Assembly (NCBI GenBank): GCA_963971405.1 | Contig: OZ020486.1 | Span: 9,447,419 to 9,511,418, forward strand | DNA from: Psococerastis gibbosa | Taxonomy: Eukaryota > Arthropoda > Insecta > Psocodea > Psocidae | Length of the DNA stretch: 64,000 nucleotides | Direction: 5' to 3' | Shown: one piece after another, positions 46,644-56,618 of the stretch | Position numbering within the stretch: the stretch's first letter is position 1 | Layout of the letters: each line of letters begins with the position of its first letter | The notes under the pieces: model-generated | What the model was told of the DNA's origin: nothing | The model's input: the letters and a program-made list of their open reading frames with translations, nothing else | Database searches by the model: none | Translations under genes and position numbers: made by a program

Positions 46644-46848
46644 GTAGATTTCTGTACCTTCAGCTGACAGGCCGGAGCAATGAACTGCACGTATGGAGCC
46701 TGCCCATGTCACACACTCGGTCCAATTGCCGCCTGGAGGTGTTCTTCGCTATGGCCAACATGAGTTCGGGCAGCTTCAAGCTCGTCGTTGAGACCACCAA
46801 TGGCACTTCATGGCTCACTGAAGAGAGACCGGGGAACAACAAAAACAC
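46644..46848 (+). CDS. Alk: ALK-like receptor, exon 2 (middle of MAM 1)
   Basis: The exon lies between acceptor TTTGTAG|GT and donor ACAC|GTAAGT and is phase 1 in, phase 2 out. It encodes RFLYLQLTGRSNELHVWS, then CRLEVFFAMANMSSGSFKLV, the C-x-(L/V)-x-F-x-Y/F strand of MAM domains, and ends in an Asn-rich turn. It continues exon 1 (HG-RFLYL) and is completed by TWEKFTFKVG in exon 3. Two Asn-X-Ser/Thr sites (NMSS and NGTS) fit an extracellular protein. Confidence 0.8.
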
Positions 46849-48194
46849 GTAAGTTTTGTGCCAGTAAGTTCCACTTCGCCTTGCCCCTGCCCTGGGTTTC
46901 TGTGTCGTCGGAAAACCAAACGCGGAGAATAGCCCCGTCCGTGAAATCAGTTCACCCGAGTGGTAGGTGATAATACGATACTACCACTGGACTGTAAGGG
47001 TTAAGCAAGAGCTCATGGTTGTTTATTCTAGTGGGTTGCTTGGTAATTTGGCGCTGGGGATTTAGAGGACTTTACTCTGAGTTGAGTACGACCACCTGTG
47101 TATAGGGATAGTCCCCTAGGGATATTCTTCTACAGACGTACTGACGGACTTAGTGAATTGGTGATCCCAACGTGCCTTTTTGGCTTTGTGGCACCGGTTC
47201 AGTAAAATTTGTAATGTTTTTTTGGGGATGAGGTATGGTATCATTATGTCTATTGTATTGTAAATATATGCTCCTTGTCCAGGGGATACTGGGCAAGGAA
47301 AAGAAAGAAAGAAAGAAGAAGATTATAATTATTATATCGAAATTGACAACTGAAGCTATATGTACTGTATGTTTTCTTTTTACTCAGCCTCGTATGAAGT
47401 GGCCCATATTTATAGGTTCTGCACTCTGTATAGAGAAGCGATGCTACATAACTTGTGGAAACACAGTAGAATGTCTTTCAAGAAATATTGACTTACAGAC
47501 AGCTGATCGCCTAAATAATATAAAAGGATGACGCAGAAATAGGACTACTTTATCGATTTAAATGCGATTAACGATAGTTCACAAGAACCCTATAGTATAT
47601 TATCACAGTTTATATATTTTAGGAGGTGTTAAAAGAGCATTTTTTTTGTCAATATAAGGGATCCGGGCCGGGAAATTAATTAATTAGCTCTCACCTCATG
47701 TCATTTTTAAGCAATTTGGATAGATTCCCCATAAGGCTTAAGTACATATACGCAGCTAACTTCATGAATAGATGAGAAATTAAGAAGCTGCTATATAATG
47801 GATAATTTTTCATAAAAAGTTGTTTTATTTAAATTTATTTGGCGGATCAACCAAATACACAAAGCTGGATGGAATCATGTGTTTGAACGCCTGTCTGCAA
47901 TCTATTTATAAACACATTGGGGAGACAACGGAAGAGTAGGCAGACAGAGTTTCTACTTCAATAAATCGCACGCGGAAATAGCAGTTGAAAGGCCTAATTA
48001 TAGCTTACCTTTAAATCACTGACATTAAAATTGGATGTTGCTTGAAATAGTGGCAGCAGCTGGATTTTCCATGCATAAAATACAAGCATATTTCTAGAAT
48101 AATCAATACAATGGCATACCGCAAGGTGGGCTAATGCGTGCCCAGCAACAGTGCGAAAATCGTAGGAGGCTGTCGGTATGTTTTCCTCCTCGGA

Positions 48195-48410
48195 ATCCCC
48201 CTGTAGTGTTGTGGTACGAACTCTGACTTTCACCCGAAAGGTTGTTGGTTCGAGTCCCACACTGGCTACATTTTCTGGCCAGGCTTCGGAGGGCATGTAA
48301 AGCAGGCGGTCCCGGGCCTTCCTAGTTGAGTGTAAGAGGGCTTTATATCCCTAACTCCGCTAGGTTGGCTTAGTAATAGAAACAACAAAAAGTCTTTATT
48401 TATTTATTTA
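48195..48410 (+). mobile_element. tRNA-Glu-derived SINE, copy D
   Basis: Contains CTCTGACTTTCACCCGAAAGG, B box GGTTCGAGTCC, the body (TTTTCTGGCCAGGCTTCGG, GGCGGTCCCGGG), and the tail CTAGTTGAGTGTAAGAGGG...CCCTAACTCCGCTAGG, then (TTTA)n at 48397-48412. Complete or nearly so. Confidence 0.85.
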
Positions 48411-48580
48411 TTTAAAGTTAGCTTATTTCAGTAAATGTAAATTAAATGGCACATGGCATGCTATGAACAACCATGGTCAGGAATAGTCCAGTAGGTAGAT
48501 AACTATTCAGATAATATGGAAAGTTGACGCTTGAGACTCGAAATAAAAGTTATAATATTTTGCTTTTGATGCTTTCATTA

Positions 48581-48720
48581 GGTGGCGTTTCCATTGACCT
48601 CGCATTGCAGAATGTACATGACGTCGACGTGGTAGCAGACATTAAAAACTTATTAATAATGTCTGCTACCACGTCAACGTCATGTGGATTCTGCAATGCG
48701 AGGTCAATGGAAACCCCGCC
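48581..48720. mobile_element. Hairpin MITE H4 (Harbinger-like)
   Basis: A 140 bp palindrome. Left tip GGTGGCGTTTCCATTGACC; the inverted right end is GGCGGGGTTTCCATTGACC. The arms contain CTCGCATTGCAGAATG and the core GACGTGGTAGCAGACATTAA, both present inverted. TTA flanks both ends (48578-48580 and 48721-48723). Confidence 0.85.
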
Positions 48721-48721
48721 T

Positions 48722-49200
48722 TAACATAACATAACTTTATTATTTCCATCAAAAGTGTTTACAATTGCAATTATAACTTGCTGCAGTGCGCAGCTTACAA
48801 TTGAAAGAAATACCCTAACATTAATTAAATAATTCGTATGTAATGTGTGTAAACTTTACATTATATATATACAGGGTTGGTCCGGAAAGTAATGTCAGTG
48901 AATTTTTTTTACGGAGACTGTACACGCAAGCGCGCGCTTTACCGGCTCAGATTTTGGTGTCGGCATCTGGCAACAAAAATTCAAATTCAAAAATTCAAAT
49001 TCAAAAATTCACTGACATTACTTTCCGGACAAACCCTGTATATATATAATGTAAAGTTTACACACATTACTTACGAATTATTTAATTAATGTTAGGGTAT
49101 TTCTTTCAATTGTAAGCTGCGCACTCGAGTTGAGCCTTGCAGCAAGTTATAATTGCAATTGTAAACACTTTTGATGGAAATAATAAAGTTATGTTATATG
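48722..49200. repeat. ~480 bp palindrome with a mariner MITE at its centre
   Basis: Left arm 48722-48871 and right arm 49039-49200 are near-exact reverse complements (ATAACTTTATTATTTCCATC, ACAATTGCAATTATAACTTG, GAAATACCCTAACATTAATT, GTGTGTAAACTTTACAT and their inverses). The right arm has a small extra segment (GAGTTGAGCCTT). The centre is a separate inverted-repeat element. It starts directly after hairpin MITE H4 and ends about 28 bp before the LTR retrotransposon. Confidence 0.8.
48872..49038. mobile_element. Mariner-type MITE
   Basis: Left CAGGGTTGGTCCGGAAAGTA and inverted right CAGGGTTTGTCCGGAAAGTA, continuing ATGTCAGTGAATTTTT on both sides. TA flanks each end, the Tc1/mariner target. 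A CAAATTCAAAAATT duplication lies in the right half. 167 bp, non-coding. Confidence 0.8.
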
Positions 49201-49227
49201 TTATGACGAAACCTGTATCTATGGACA

Positions 49228-49614
49228 TGTGGGGACCACTTAGTCCCACATGTGTAATAACCAGTCTGCTTCCAGCTTCACCTTTTTCCCGTTAGATGGC
49301 GCTGTTCACATTCAGATAATTCAATATTCCTCAATCTTCCTTTTACGTATTTATTTCTCTTATTCAATAATATCTTTAATCTACCCTCTGTGTCTCATCA
49401 GCTCCTTTAGCTGTGGACACAGAGTTGGTTTTTCTATATGGAAGCAGGCTGGATCAAATTCAATATTAATTGTAAGCATGTATCGTTCTCGTCTCACAGC
49501 TCATATTGTAACCACTGTGTGTTAAATTACTCTAACTTGAGTCGAAGCACTGCAATACAAACCATTTCAAGTCTACACTGCCTATTCAATTGCATCGTCC
49601 TTCGACAAGCTACA
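49228..49614 (+). repeat. 5' LTR
   Basis: Starts TGTGGGGACC and ends AAGCTACA, 387 bp. The first 23 bases form an imperfect hairpin (TGTGGGG ... CCCACA). The 91-codon chance frame across the LTR translates identically in both LTRs, a quick sign of identity. Promoter elements could not be placed with confidence. Confidence 0.95.
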
Positions 49615-49615
49615 T

Positions 49616-49632
49616 TGGTGACCCTCGACAAC
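49616..49632 (+). promoter_or_regulatory. Primer-binding site, tRNA-Trp type
   Basis: TGGTGACCC one base after the LTR, followed by TCGAC. The first nine bases complement the 3' end of tRNA-Trp (...GGGTCACCA), the primer known for CsRn1-group elements; the match weakens after that. Confidence 0.7.
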
Positions 49633-49644
49633 GGAACAAGCAGC

Positions 49645-49850
49645 CTTCCAGATTCCAGTTCCAGCCAATTCCAGTTCCAGCCAATTCCAGTTCCAGCCAA
49701 TTCCAGTTCCAGCCAATTCCAGCCAGTTCCAGTTCCAGCCAGTTCCAGCTTCCAGCCAGTTCCAGCTTCCAGCCAGTTCCAGCTTCCAGCCAGTTCCAGT
49801 TCCAGCTTCCAGCCAGTTCCAGCCCGTTCCAGTTCCAGTTCCAGCCTCCA
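49645..49850 (+). repeat. CCAGTT/CCAGCC minisatellite in the retrotransposon leader
   Basis: About 200 bp of imperfect repeats of CCAATTCCAGTTCCAG, shifting to CCAGCTTCCAGCCAGTT units, between the primer site and gag. The frame stays open (Ser/Gln/Pro-rich), but it starts inside the LTR, so translation is doubtful. An antisense frame rich in Gly-Trp-Asn is only its mirror. Confidence 0.85.
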
Positions 49851-49929
49851 GAACGTCTCATCCGGCCATAGGCGGTGGAAACCACCCCGGAGCAGCTACA
49901 TTCACCGCAGCAGCACAGCCACCTGCAAG

Positions 49930-50754
49930 ATGCCGCAGACCACAGCCACAACCGCTACAGCTACGACCGTCACGGCTACAACCAAGATGACAGGCCCTGC
50001 TAGTACGATGGCAGTCTCGGTCAAGCTTCCACCCTTCTGGACACAGTCGGCCAACCTGTCACCGGCACTGTGGTTCACTCAAGCGGAGGCTCAGTTCGCA
50101 CTTGCTGGGGTCACAATGGAAACGACGAAATATTACCACGTCCTTTCAGCGCTCGACCAAAGTACCCTCAGCGAGATCTCAGATTTGTTAGCTGCCCCAG
50201 TACCAGTAAACCCATACACTGAGCTAAAAACGCAGTTAATCCAACGAATGAGTCTTCCAGCAAGCAGTCGCATTCAGCTACTAATGTCGGAAGACATAGG
50301 GGACAAAACTCCCAGCTCTTTTCTCCGGAGACTGCGGGCCCTCGCAGAGAAAGCCATATCAGACTCGGTTTTACGCACCATTTGGACGTCTCGCCTCCCG
50401 CACGCTATACAATTGGCAATCATCGGTCATGATCACCTGTCACTAGGTGACGTCGCGAACCTCGCCGACAAGATGGCCACCATCAATTCAGCAACACGTG
50501 ACCGGATTCTTGAGTGCACAATGGCCCCTGTGGACCTATTGAAGACGTTAACAGAGAACGTCGCGGCTCTACAGGCACAGTTCGCCGACAGATACGGACA
50601 ACGTGCCACACAGCCACGGTTCCAGCGCCAGTTCCGTTCACCAGCGCCTAAACAAGACCCAACTTGGTGTTTTTACCACCAAACCTATGGGAGGAAGGCC
50701 AGAAAGTGCCAGCAGCCATGCAGATTTCCGAAAAACGACGATCGCAGCCAGTAA
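49930..50754 (+). CDS. gag: Gag polyprotein (CsRn1-type, CHCC knuckle)
   Basis: The structural protein of the retrotransposon particle. I take the ATG at 49930 (MPQTTATT), the first Met outside the LTR. The open frame reaches back to 49438, but that codon lies inside the LTR. A Thr/Ala-rich start is followed by the capsid-type segment [20 protein letters not shown] and EAQFALAGV, typical of this group, then an Ala-rich helical region. Near the end is the knuckle [19 protein letters not shown], i.e. C-x2-H-x9-C-x3-C, instead of C-x2-C-x4-H-x4-C. It ends at TAA 50752-50754 and overlaps the pol frame, which is in the -1 phase. About 274 residues. Confidence 0.88.
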   Translation: MPQTTATTATATTVTATTKMTGPASTMAVSVKLPPFWTQSANLSPALWFTQAEAQFALAGVTMETTKYYHVLSALDQSTLSEISDLLAAPVPVNPYTELKTQLIQRMSLPASSRIQLLMSEDIGDKTPSSFLRRLRALAEKAISDSVLRTIWTSRLPHAIQLAIIGHDHLSLGDVANLADKMATINSATRDRILECTMAPVDLLKTLTENVAALQAQFADRYGQRATQPRFQRQFRSPAPKQDPTWCFYHQTYGRKARKCQQPCRFPKNDDRSQ

Positions 50755-53700
50755 AGGCAGGGCCTGCCTGCGCCACTACACACCTGCTTAAAACCTCACA
50801 TCGCCTTCTTATCACGGACCCTTGCACCAAGATACGTTATCTCATTGACACAGGGTCCGACATCTGCGTTTTTCCACGTGCCCGTCTCAACCTACCGCTC
50901 CGTCGTACTCAACTCGAGCTGACTGCCGCCAATGGCACAATCATCAATACGTACGGAACAACAGCTCAACAACTGGACCTGGGATTACGACGCAGTTTCC
51001 GTTGGAATTTCATCATTGCCGATGTCACGCAACCCATCATCGGTGCAGACTTTCTCGCAGCCTCTAATTTGCTGGTGGATCTCCAGAACTCAAAGCTGAT
51101 CGACGGGACAACGCATCGCAAGGCGAACCTGTGTCAAAGCCCCTCCAAGCAACCTAGCGTTTCTACCTTAACAATACCGCACAGTACCCCGGCCAGTCTA
51201 AAAGTAATAATTGAGGAGTTTAGCGACCTCACGCGGCCGAGACAACCCACAGACCAGGTCAAACACTCCACGGTCCACTACATTAGAACGACAGACGGAC
51301 CTCCCGTCTCCGCTCGCCCACGCCGGTTGGCCCCGGACAAGTTTATTATCGCCAAAAAGGAGTTCAACGACATGATCCAGACCGGCGTATGTCGTCCGTC
51401 CGACAGCCCATGGGCCTCACCATTACACCTAGTACCTAAAAGCGACCATTCATGGCGCCCATGCGGGGACTACAGACGGCTCAATGCTCGAACAATTCCT
51501 GACGCGTACCCAGTCCGCCACATCGCAGATTTCAGTGCAGAATTGCGAGGAAAAACCGTATTCAGCAAAATAGACCTGGTCAAAGCATTCACCCAGATAC
51601 CAGTTTCCAATGGTGACATTCCAAAGACAGCAATAAATACTCCGTTCGGCCTTTTCGAATTCCCATTCATGACATTCGGTCTTCGCAATGCTGCTCAAAC
51701 CTTCCAACGCTTCATGGATAACATCCTACGCGACCTCCCGTGGGCATATTCATACATCGACGACGTACTGGTTGCATCGAGTGATAAGCAGGAGCACGAA
51801 TCACACCTACGTCAACTCTTCCAACGATTCCGAGAATATGGCCTAGTCATTAATCCTAGCAAGTGTACCCTCGGCGTTGGGTCAATCAGCTTTCTTGGTT
51901 ACCTCGTGTCAGCAGAAGGCACACAAGCCCTACCAGACAGGGTAAAGGCACTCACTGAATACCCTCTTCCAAAGACATTCAAAGATCTACGCCGTTTCCT
52001 TGGCATGATTAACTACTACCGCCGGTTCCTACCAAATGCAGCCAACGAACAAGCACCACTCAACACGTTGTTATCTGGAGACAAGGTAAAAGGGAACGCT
52101 ACGATACCATGGACAACAAAGCTTACCGAAGCTTTCAGCTCATGCAAACACAGTCTGGCACGCATCACCCTACTCGCGCATCCAGATCATACGGCTCCGA
52201 TTGCACTAGTCACAGATGCATCAGACACCAGTATCGGAGCTACAGTCCAACAACGGATCAACGATCATTGGCAGCCATTGGCATTCTTCTCGCAGAAACT
52301 TAAAGAAAACCAACGAACATGGTCCGCCTACGATCGCGAATTGCTTGCGGTACACGACGCCATTCGTCATTTCCGTTACCTGCTAGAAGCGCGCGCTTTT
52401 GTCGTGTATACCGATCACAAACCGTTGACGCACGCTTTTCAGAATCCAAAAACAAGTTGCTCACCTCGCCAAATGCGGCAAATGGAATTCGTCTCTCAAT
52501 TCACCACGGACATCCAATACATCGCTGGGCAGGACAACTTGGCCGCTGATGCATTCTCAAGAATCGAAGCAATCTCTACTCCCGTATCTCCTGAGCAACT
52601 TTCTTCTGCTCAGAAAGACGACAGAGAACTCAAAGAGCTTCGGTCCAGTAGAAAGACGTCCCTCATCCTCGTTGATGTTCCCATTCCGGGCTCTGATTCA
52701 GTCCTTACGTGCGATTCTAGTCAAGACATACAACGCCCATTTGTGCCCAAACCATTACGTCGACAACTTTTCGAGCACCTACACAGCCTACATCACCCAG
52801 GAATAGCAGCGTCTGCTAACCTGGTTGCCCAACGCTACATATGGCCTTCTATCCGTAAGGATTGCCGCGCTTGGGCTCGTCTGTGTGTCAACTGTCAATT
52901 GTCCAAGATACATCGACACACCCTCACTGCGATTGGAACCTTTACTCAGCCTGACCGACGGTTTCAGCACATACACCTCGACATTGTAGGCCCATTACCA
53001 CCGTCGGAAGGCTACACGTATTTGTTAACACTCGTTGACCGTTTCACGCGATGGCCGGAAGCCGCTCCTATGGTGAACATCACCGCCGAAAACGTCGCAA
53101 GAACCCTCATTTCCTGCTGGATCAGCCGGTTTGGGTGCCCGGAGACAATTACTACAGATCGCGGCCGACAGTTTGAGAGCCATTTGTTTGCTGACCTGGC
53201 CCGATTATGCGGATTTCACCATGCACGGACTACCAGTTACCACCCTGCATCCAACGGCATGGTAGAGCGTATGCACCGCTCACTCAAAGCCTCCATTATG
53301 TGTCATGCCAATGACAAATGGACGGAAGCCCTTCCGCTAGTTTTACTGGGCATGCGCGCCACTCTTAAGAAAGATCTTCAAGCTTCTCCAGCAGATCTGG
53401 TCTATGGTGAACCATTAAGACTACCAGGACAGATGCTGACAACTCCTCCTTCAAATCAGAGTCCGGCGGACACTCTCATCTCACTTCGAAGGAAATTCGA
53501 CTCACTACGCCCCACTCGCGTCAAGAGACACGGGGCTCATCAAACATTCATCCCACAAGACCTTGCCAAGGCCACGCACGTTTTCGTGAGACAAGACCAC
53601 GTCCGTGCTTCCCTCGAACGTCCTTATGCGGGACCATTCCCTGTGTTAAGTCGCACCGACAAAACAGTTACGATTTCAAGCCGCGGTCGTGCGGTTACTG

Positions 53701-53927
53701 TGTCAATGGACAGGGTCAAGCCGGCCTACATTAATGCCAGTACAGACGAACCGTCTCACCAGTCTACGATCAACCCCCCGCATCAGCATCCTGCTCAAGA
53801 TAAACCTCAGGAGAAGGTCTCCTCACCACTTCCTGCCACTGACGTCGTGCCGACACCACCGACTCGCACCACTCGCTCAGGTCGTCACGTCCACGTTCCA
53901 CGACATTTCTCCGACTTCCAGTCTTAG
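50664..53927 (+). CDS. pol: Pol polyprotein: protease, reverse transcriptase, RNase H, integrase
   Basis: 1087 codons open in the -1 frame relative to gag. The domains run in Ty3/Gypsy order. The aspartic protease has LIDTGSD at residue 60. The reverse transcriptase has YIDDVLVAS at about 363, preceded by the [12 protein letters not shown] region. RNase H has [11 protein letters not shown] at about 515. The integrase has an HHCC zinc motif at about 705-745 (HLHSLHHPG ... CVNCQ) and catalytic D, D, E in LDIVGP (~773), TTDRG (~830) and NGMVERMH (~867). A GPY/F-like segment (RPYAGPFPV) lies near 985. No stop or frameshift inside. The first ~30 codons overlap gag and are probably read only after a -1 shift. 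The stop TAG lies in the purine tract, so there is no room for env. Confidence 0.95.
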   Translation: MVFLPPNLWEEGQKVPAAMQISEKRRSQPVKAGPACATTHLLKTSHRLLITDPCTKIRYLIDTGSDICVFPRARLNLPLRRTQLELTAANGTIINTYGTTAQQLDLGLRRSFRWNFIIADVTQPIIGADFLAASNLLVDLQNSKLIDGTTHRKANLCQSPSKQPSVSTLTIPHSTPASLKVIIEEFSDLTRPRQPTDQVKHSTVHYIRTTDGPPVSARPRRLAPDKFIIAKKEFNDMIQTGVCRPSDSPWASPLHLVPKSDHSWRPCGDYRRLNARTIPDAYPVRHIADFSAELRGKTVFSKIDLVKAFTQIPVSNGDIPKTAINTPFGLFEFPFMTFGLRNAAQTFQRFMDNILRDLPWAYSYIDDVLVASSDKQEHESHLRQLFQRFREYGLVINPSKCTLGVGSISFLGYLVSAEGTQALPDRVKALTEYPLPKTFKDLRRFLGMINYYRRFLPNAANEQAPLNTLLSGDKVKGNATIPWTTKLTEAFSSCKHSLARITLLAHPDHTAPIALVTDASDTSIGATVQQRINDHWQPLAFFSQKLKENQRTWSAYDRELLAVHDAIRHFRYLLEARAFVVYTDHKPLTHAFQNPKTSCSPRQMRQMEFVSQFTTDIQYIAGQDNLAADAFSRIEAISTPVSPEQLSSAQKDDRELKELRSSRKTSLILVDVPIPGSDSVLTCDSSQDIQRPFVPKPLRRQLFEHLHSLHHPGIAASANLVAQRYIWPSIRKDCRAWARLCVNCQLSKIHRHTLTAIGTFTQPDRRFQHIHLDIVGPLPPSEGYTYLLTLVDRFTRWPEAAPMVNITAENVARTLISCWISRFGCPETITTDRGRQFESHLFADLARLCGFHHARTTSYHPASNGMVERMHRSLKASIMCHANDKWTEALPLVLLGMRATLKKDLQASPADLVYGEPLRLPGQMLTTPPSNQSPADTLISLRRKFDSLRPTRVKRHGAHQTFIPQDLAKATHVFVRQDHVRASLERPYAGPFPVLSRTDKTVTISSRGRAVTVSMDRVKPAYINASTDEPSHQSTINPPHQHPAQDKPQEKVSSPLPATDVVPTPPTRTTRSGRHVHVPRHFSDFQS
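50730..50736 (+). promoter_or_regulatory. Candidate -1 frameshift site at the gag end
   Basis: G AAA AAC read in the gag frame (CCG AAA AAC), 15 bases before the gag stop and in the gag/pol overlap. It differs from the canonical A AAA AAC at one base. A stimulating RNA fold was not assessed. Confidence 0.4.
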
Positions 53928-53938
53928 GAGGGGGGTAA
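53926..53938 (+). promoter_or_regulatory. Polypurine tract
   Basis: AGGAGGGGGG then TAA directly before the 3' LTR TG, the usual plus-strand primer position. It overlaps the pol stop codon. Confidence 0.85.
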
Positions 53939-54325
53939 TGTGGGGACCACTTAGTCCCACATGTGTAATAACCAGTCTGCTTCCAGCTTCACCTTTTTCC
54001 CGTTAGATGGCGCTGTTCACATTCAGATAATTCAATATTCCTCAATCTTCCTTTTACGTATTTATTTCTCTTATTCAATAATATCTTTAATCTACCCTCT
54101 GTGTCTCATCAGCTCCTTTAGCTGTGGACACAGAGTTGGTTTTTCTATATGGAAGCAGGCTGGATCAAATTCAATATTAATTGTAAGCATGTATCGTTCT
54201 CGTCTCACAGCTCATATTGTAACCACTGTGTGTTAAATTACTCTAACTTGAGTCGAAGCACTGCAATACAAACCATTTCAAGTCTACACTGCCTATTCAA
54301 TTGCATCGTCCTTCGACAAGCTACA
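53939..54325 (+). repeat. 3' LTR
   Basis: 387 bp, TGTGGGGACC to AAGCTACA, apparently identical to the 5' LTR by eye. Followed by GACA, the target duplication. Confidence 0.95.
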
Positions 54326-54668
54326 GACATTTGTCTTCATGGATTGTCTTTAAAGCTCTTGCATTTTATAAGTGAACAATTGACCCTTCGAACTCATTTG
54401 GGTTGCTGTGTAATACTGTAACGCAGGGGTTAATTTAGAATTTTCAACAGGGGGATGGGGAGTGCAGACAACGCCGTTAACAATGGGTCATCGGGCCACA
54501 AGTAATTTGATTACCACTTGAAAGAAAAGTCTGTCAACTGGTGTTTACTCATAATTGTTTCCGTGTGTTTGATTCGGAGTGCTACCGGAAATAGTTCTAA
54601 AATCTTAACTGAATAGGCCTAGACCTGCTTAACATTCTTGTAAGCTAAACTGTGATTTTCTTTTTCAG

Positions 54669-54799
54669 ATGGGAAAAATTTACTTTTAAAGTAGGCAGAG
54701 TCAAGCAAGAATTCAGGGCTATTTTAGAAATTTCTCCAAGTGACTCGATACCAGCTCATGTACTTATGGACAATATCAGGCTTGTAGACTGCTTTCATG
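54669..54799 (+). CDS. Alk: ALK-like receptor, exon 3 (end of MAM 1)
   Basis: Acceptor CTTTTTCAG|A, donor CATG|GTAAGT; phase 2 in, phase 1 out. It encodes WEKFTFKVGRVKQEFRAILE and then VLMDNIRLVDC, the A/V-x-D-D/N-I-x-L-x-x-C ending that closes MAM domains. With exons 1 and 2 this gives one MAM of normal size. Confidence 0.85.
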
Positions 54800-55363
54800 G
54801 TAAGTTGATTTATTATTAATAGGTAGACTATTTAAAACTAGGCTTTGTCAGTTTGTGCAACTTCACGTAAACAGTGTGTTCTTTTTCTTATATGATTTGG
54901 GATAATTATAATACCTGGGTTTATAACTTTATAAGGTAGCCTATAATACCGCAAAAGTAAGGTGTCCCGTGACAGTGTTAAAATATGCGCGTAAATTCAA
55001 ATTAATTAATTATTAAAATACAAGAGAATGGTTGCATTGTTTAAGAATTGAAGGAAATACTAATAAATATTAAAATGAATTTTGAAATGTAATAAGAATT
55101 TTAATTAATGTGTCTACATCTAAGGGAGACAAAATTGAAAACTCACCAAATAAAAAATATTAATTTATCAATTGTTATCAGACATTTGTTAAAATATTTG
55201 AATAAACCCCTGTATAATAATACAATACTACCAAATCGCCATGATCGGGCTGCTGTAGAAGCTTTCTTCAAATTTAAATAGGTACTCTGTACCTGTAATT
55301 GTTGGTATTTAGTTATCAGCATATGGTCGGACCATTAATTGATTTCTACCAATTTTCTTCCAG

Positions 55364-55495
55364 AAAAACCGTCATACTTACCCTGCTCAAGCACAACGTT
55401 TCCTTGTTCAAATGAGACGGACTGTATCAATAGAACTCAAGTGTGCGACATTGTGCAAGACTGTTATAATGGCGAAGATGAGAAACAAAATTGTG
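55364..55495 (+). CDS. Alk: ALK-like receptor, exon 4 (LDL-receptor class A module)
   Basis: Acceptor CTTCCAG|AA, donor TGTG|GTAAGT; phase 1 both sides. It encodes a single LDLa module: FPCSNETDCINRTQVCDIVQ followed by DCYNGEDEKQNC, with the C-x-x-x-x-D-C-x-x-G-x-D-E calcium-binding pattern. One LDLa between two MAMs is the arrangement of ALK (MAM-LDLa-MAM). Asn-X-Ser/Thr sites (NETD and NRTQ) are present. Confidence 0.88.
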
Positions 55496-55751
55496 GTAAG
55501 TTAGTCAACCTCAGAGTCTTACCTTAACTTATCCCAACAAGTCTAGGTAAACCTGCCCATTCTAGACTTTGCAGCTGTCTCATCTTGCAATCCAGTGCTT
55601 TAAGATTCGAAATATCGAACTAGGACAATTAAATTGGTACCATGAACCTATTCTTTCTATTATACAGTCCATACTAATTAGGCGCCCATTCCACCGACCG
55701 GCTAGGGCTATTTACAAAAACGGTGACGTGGTAGCAGACATTCAAGATTTC

Positions 55752-55989
55752 GGTGGCGATTCCACCAACCTCGCATTGCAGAATGCAAATGACATTGACG
55801 GAAATTAGAATTTTTCTTTTTATAGAAATCTATTAAAATGTTTGTACTTAACATATCCCATGATGCCATTTTTTAATTTTAGTTTGTTTGTGATTTTACT
55901 GTATGATCATTGATCAATTTTAACTATGGCATAGAGGAAAATAAACATTTCCGTCAATTCTGCAATGCGAGGTCGATGGAAACCCCGCC
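55752..55989. mobile_element. Hairpin MITE H5, nested in H6
   Basis: Left GGTGGCGATTCCACCAACC with CTCGCATTGCAGAATG, as in H4; right inverted end GGCGGGGTTTCCATCGACC with the same CTCGCATTGCAGAAT. It sits in the loop of H6. The loop (about 55810-55950) is AT-rich and longer than in H4. Confidence 0.75.
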
Positions 55990-56192
55990 TAAGTCTTGAA
56001 TGTCTGCTACCAGGTCACTGTTTTTGTAAATAGCCCTGCAGTGGCGGCTACAGAGGGGGGGGGGGGTTAGGGCGGTCATGACCCCCACCCCCTTAACGCC
56101 CCGAAGGGGCCGCAAAATGACGATGAAAAATATTTCACTTATTACATTTAAATTTAAAAAAACATATTCAATATATTTATAAGTATAATACA

Positions 56193-56398
56193 CAGCGCCG
56201 GATTTACCGCATGGGCAACATGCAGATTTTAGGGGCGGCAAATTTGTGGAAAATTTTGAGCAATTTGGAAGCGGCACTGGTGGGTGAGCACGCAGTAAGA
56301 TGCTAACGCACGAAGGCTGCGGCCGCTCAGCGCTGTGTGAGTGAGCTCTCAGAAAATGTCATATGCCCATGGGCGGAGAAAACATAAATCCAACCCTG
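56193..56398. mobile_element. hAT MITE with perfect 8 bp target duplication
   Basis: The 206 bp element starts CAGCGCCGGATTTACC and ends AAATCCAACCCTG. ATAATACA flanks it exactly on both sides (56185-56192 and 56399-56406). GCATGGGC and GCCCATGGGC are inverted inside. Non-coding. Confidence 0.88.
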
Positions 56399-56618
56399 AT
56401 AATACACAAAAGTGAAAATTGAGCGCCAAATTTTGAATGTGTCGTGTATAGGGTGCATGTGTGCACGCAGTGCATGCATACAGCGGTCGTGGTTAAAGAA
56501 ATATTTATATTATATTTATAAGAAATGTTTGAGCCTGCAGCTGAATCAATTTTTTAATAGTTTTTTCTAGTGTCTGTAGGAAGTAGGTAAGGGCCTAAAC
56601 AGCTACATGTTGTCGTAT

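Larger units (their letters stand above)
49228..54325 (+). mobile_element. Complete Ty3/Gypsy LTR retrotransposon, CsRn1/Kabuki type
   Basis: It has two 387 bp LTRs (TG...CA), a primer-binding site, gag, pol and a purine tract. It is flanked by GACA on both sides (49224-49227 and 54326-54329), a 4 bp target duplication. The Gag has a CHCC rather than a CCHC knuckle and the primer site fits tRNA-Trp; both are hallmarks of the CsRn1/Kabuki group. There is no envelope frame after pol. All frames look intact and the LTRs appear identical in the parts compared, so the insertion is very young. It lies in intron 2 of the ALK-like gene, same strand. Confidence 0.95.
46849..54668 (+). other. ALK-like intron 2 (7.8 kb)
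   Basis: GTAAGT ... CTTTTTCAG. It contains a SINE, a hairpin MITE, a palindrome with a mariner MITE, and a complete Ty3/Gypsy element in the sense orientation. 46849-48194 and 54326-54668 show nothing else, apart from a GAAA run near 47300. Confidence 0.75.

Noticed and set aside
49438..49929. N-terminal extension of Gag from the codon at 49438
   Set aside because: The first ~59 codons lie in the 5' LTR and across the primer-binding site, so the genomic RNA would probably not be translated from there. The ATG at 49930 is preferred.
49610..49951. Antisense Gly-Trp-Asn-rich frame
   Set aside because: Mirror translation of the CCAGTT minisatellite; the periodic residues come from the repeat, not from a protein.
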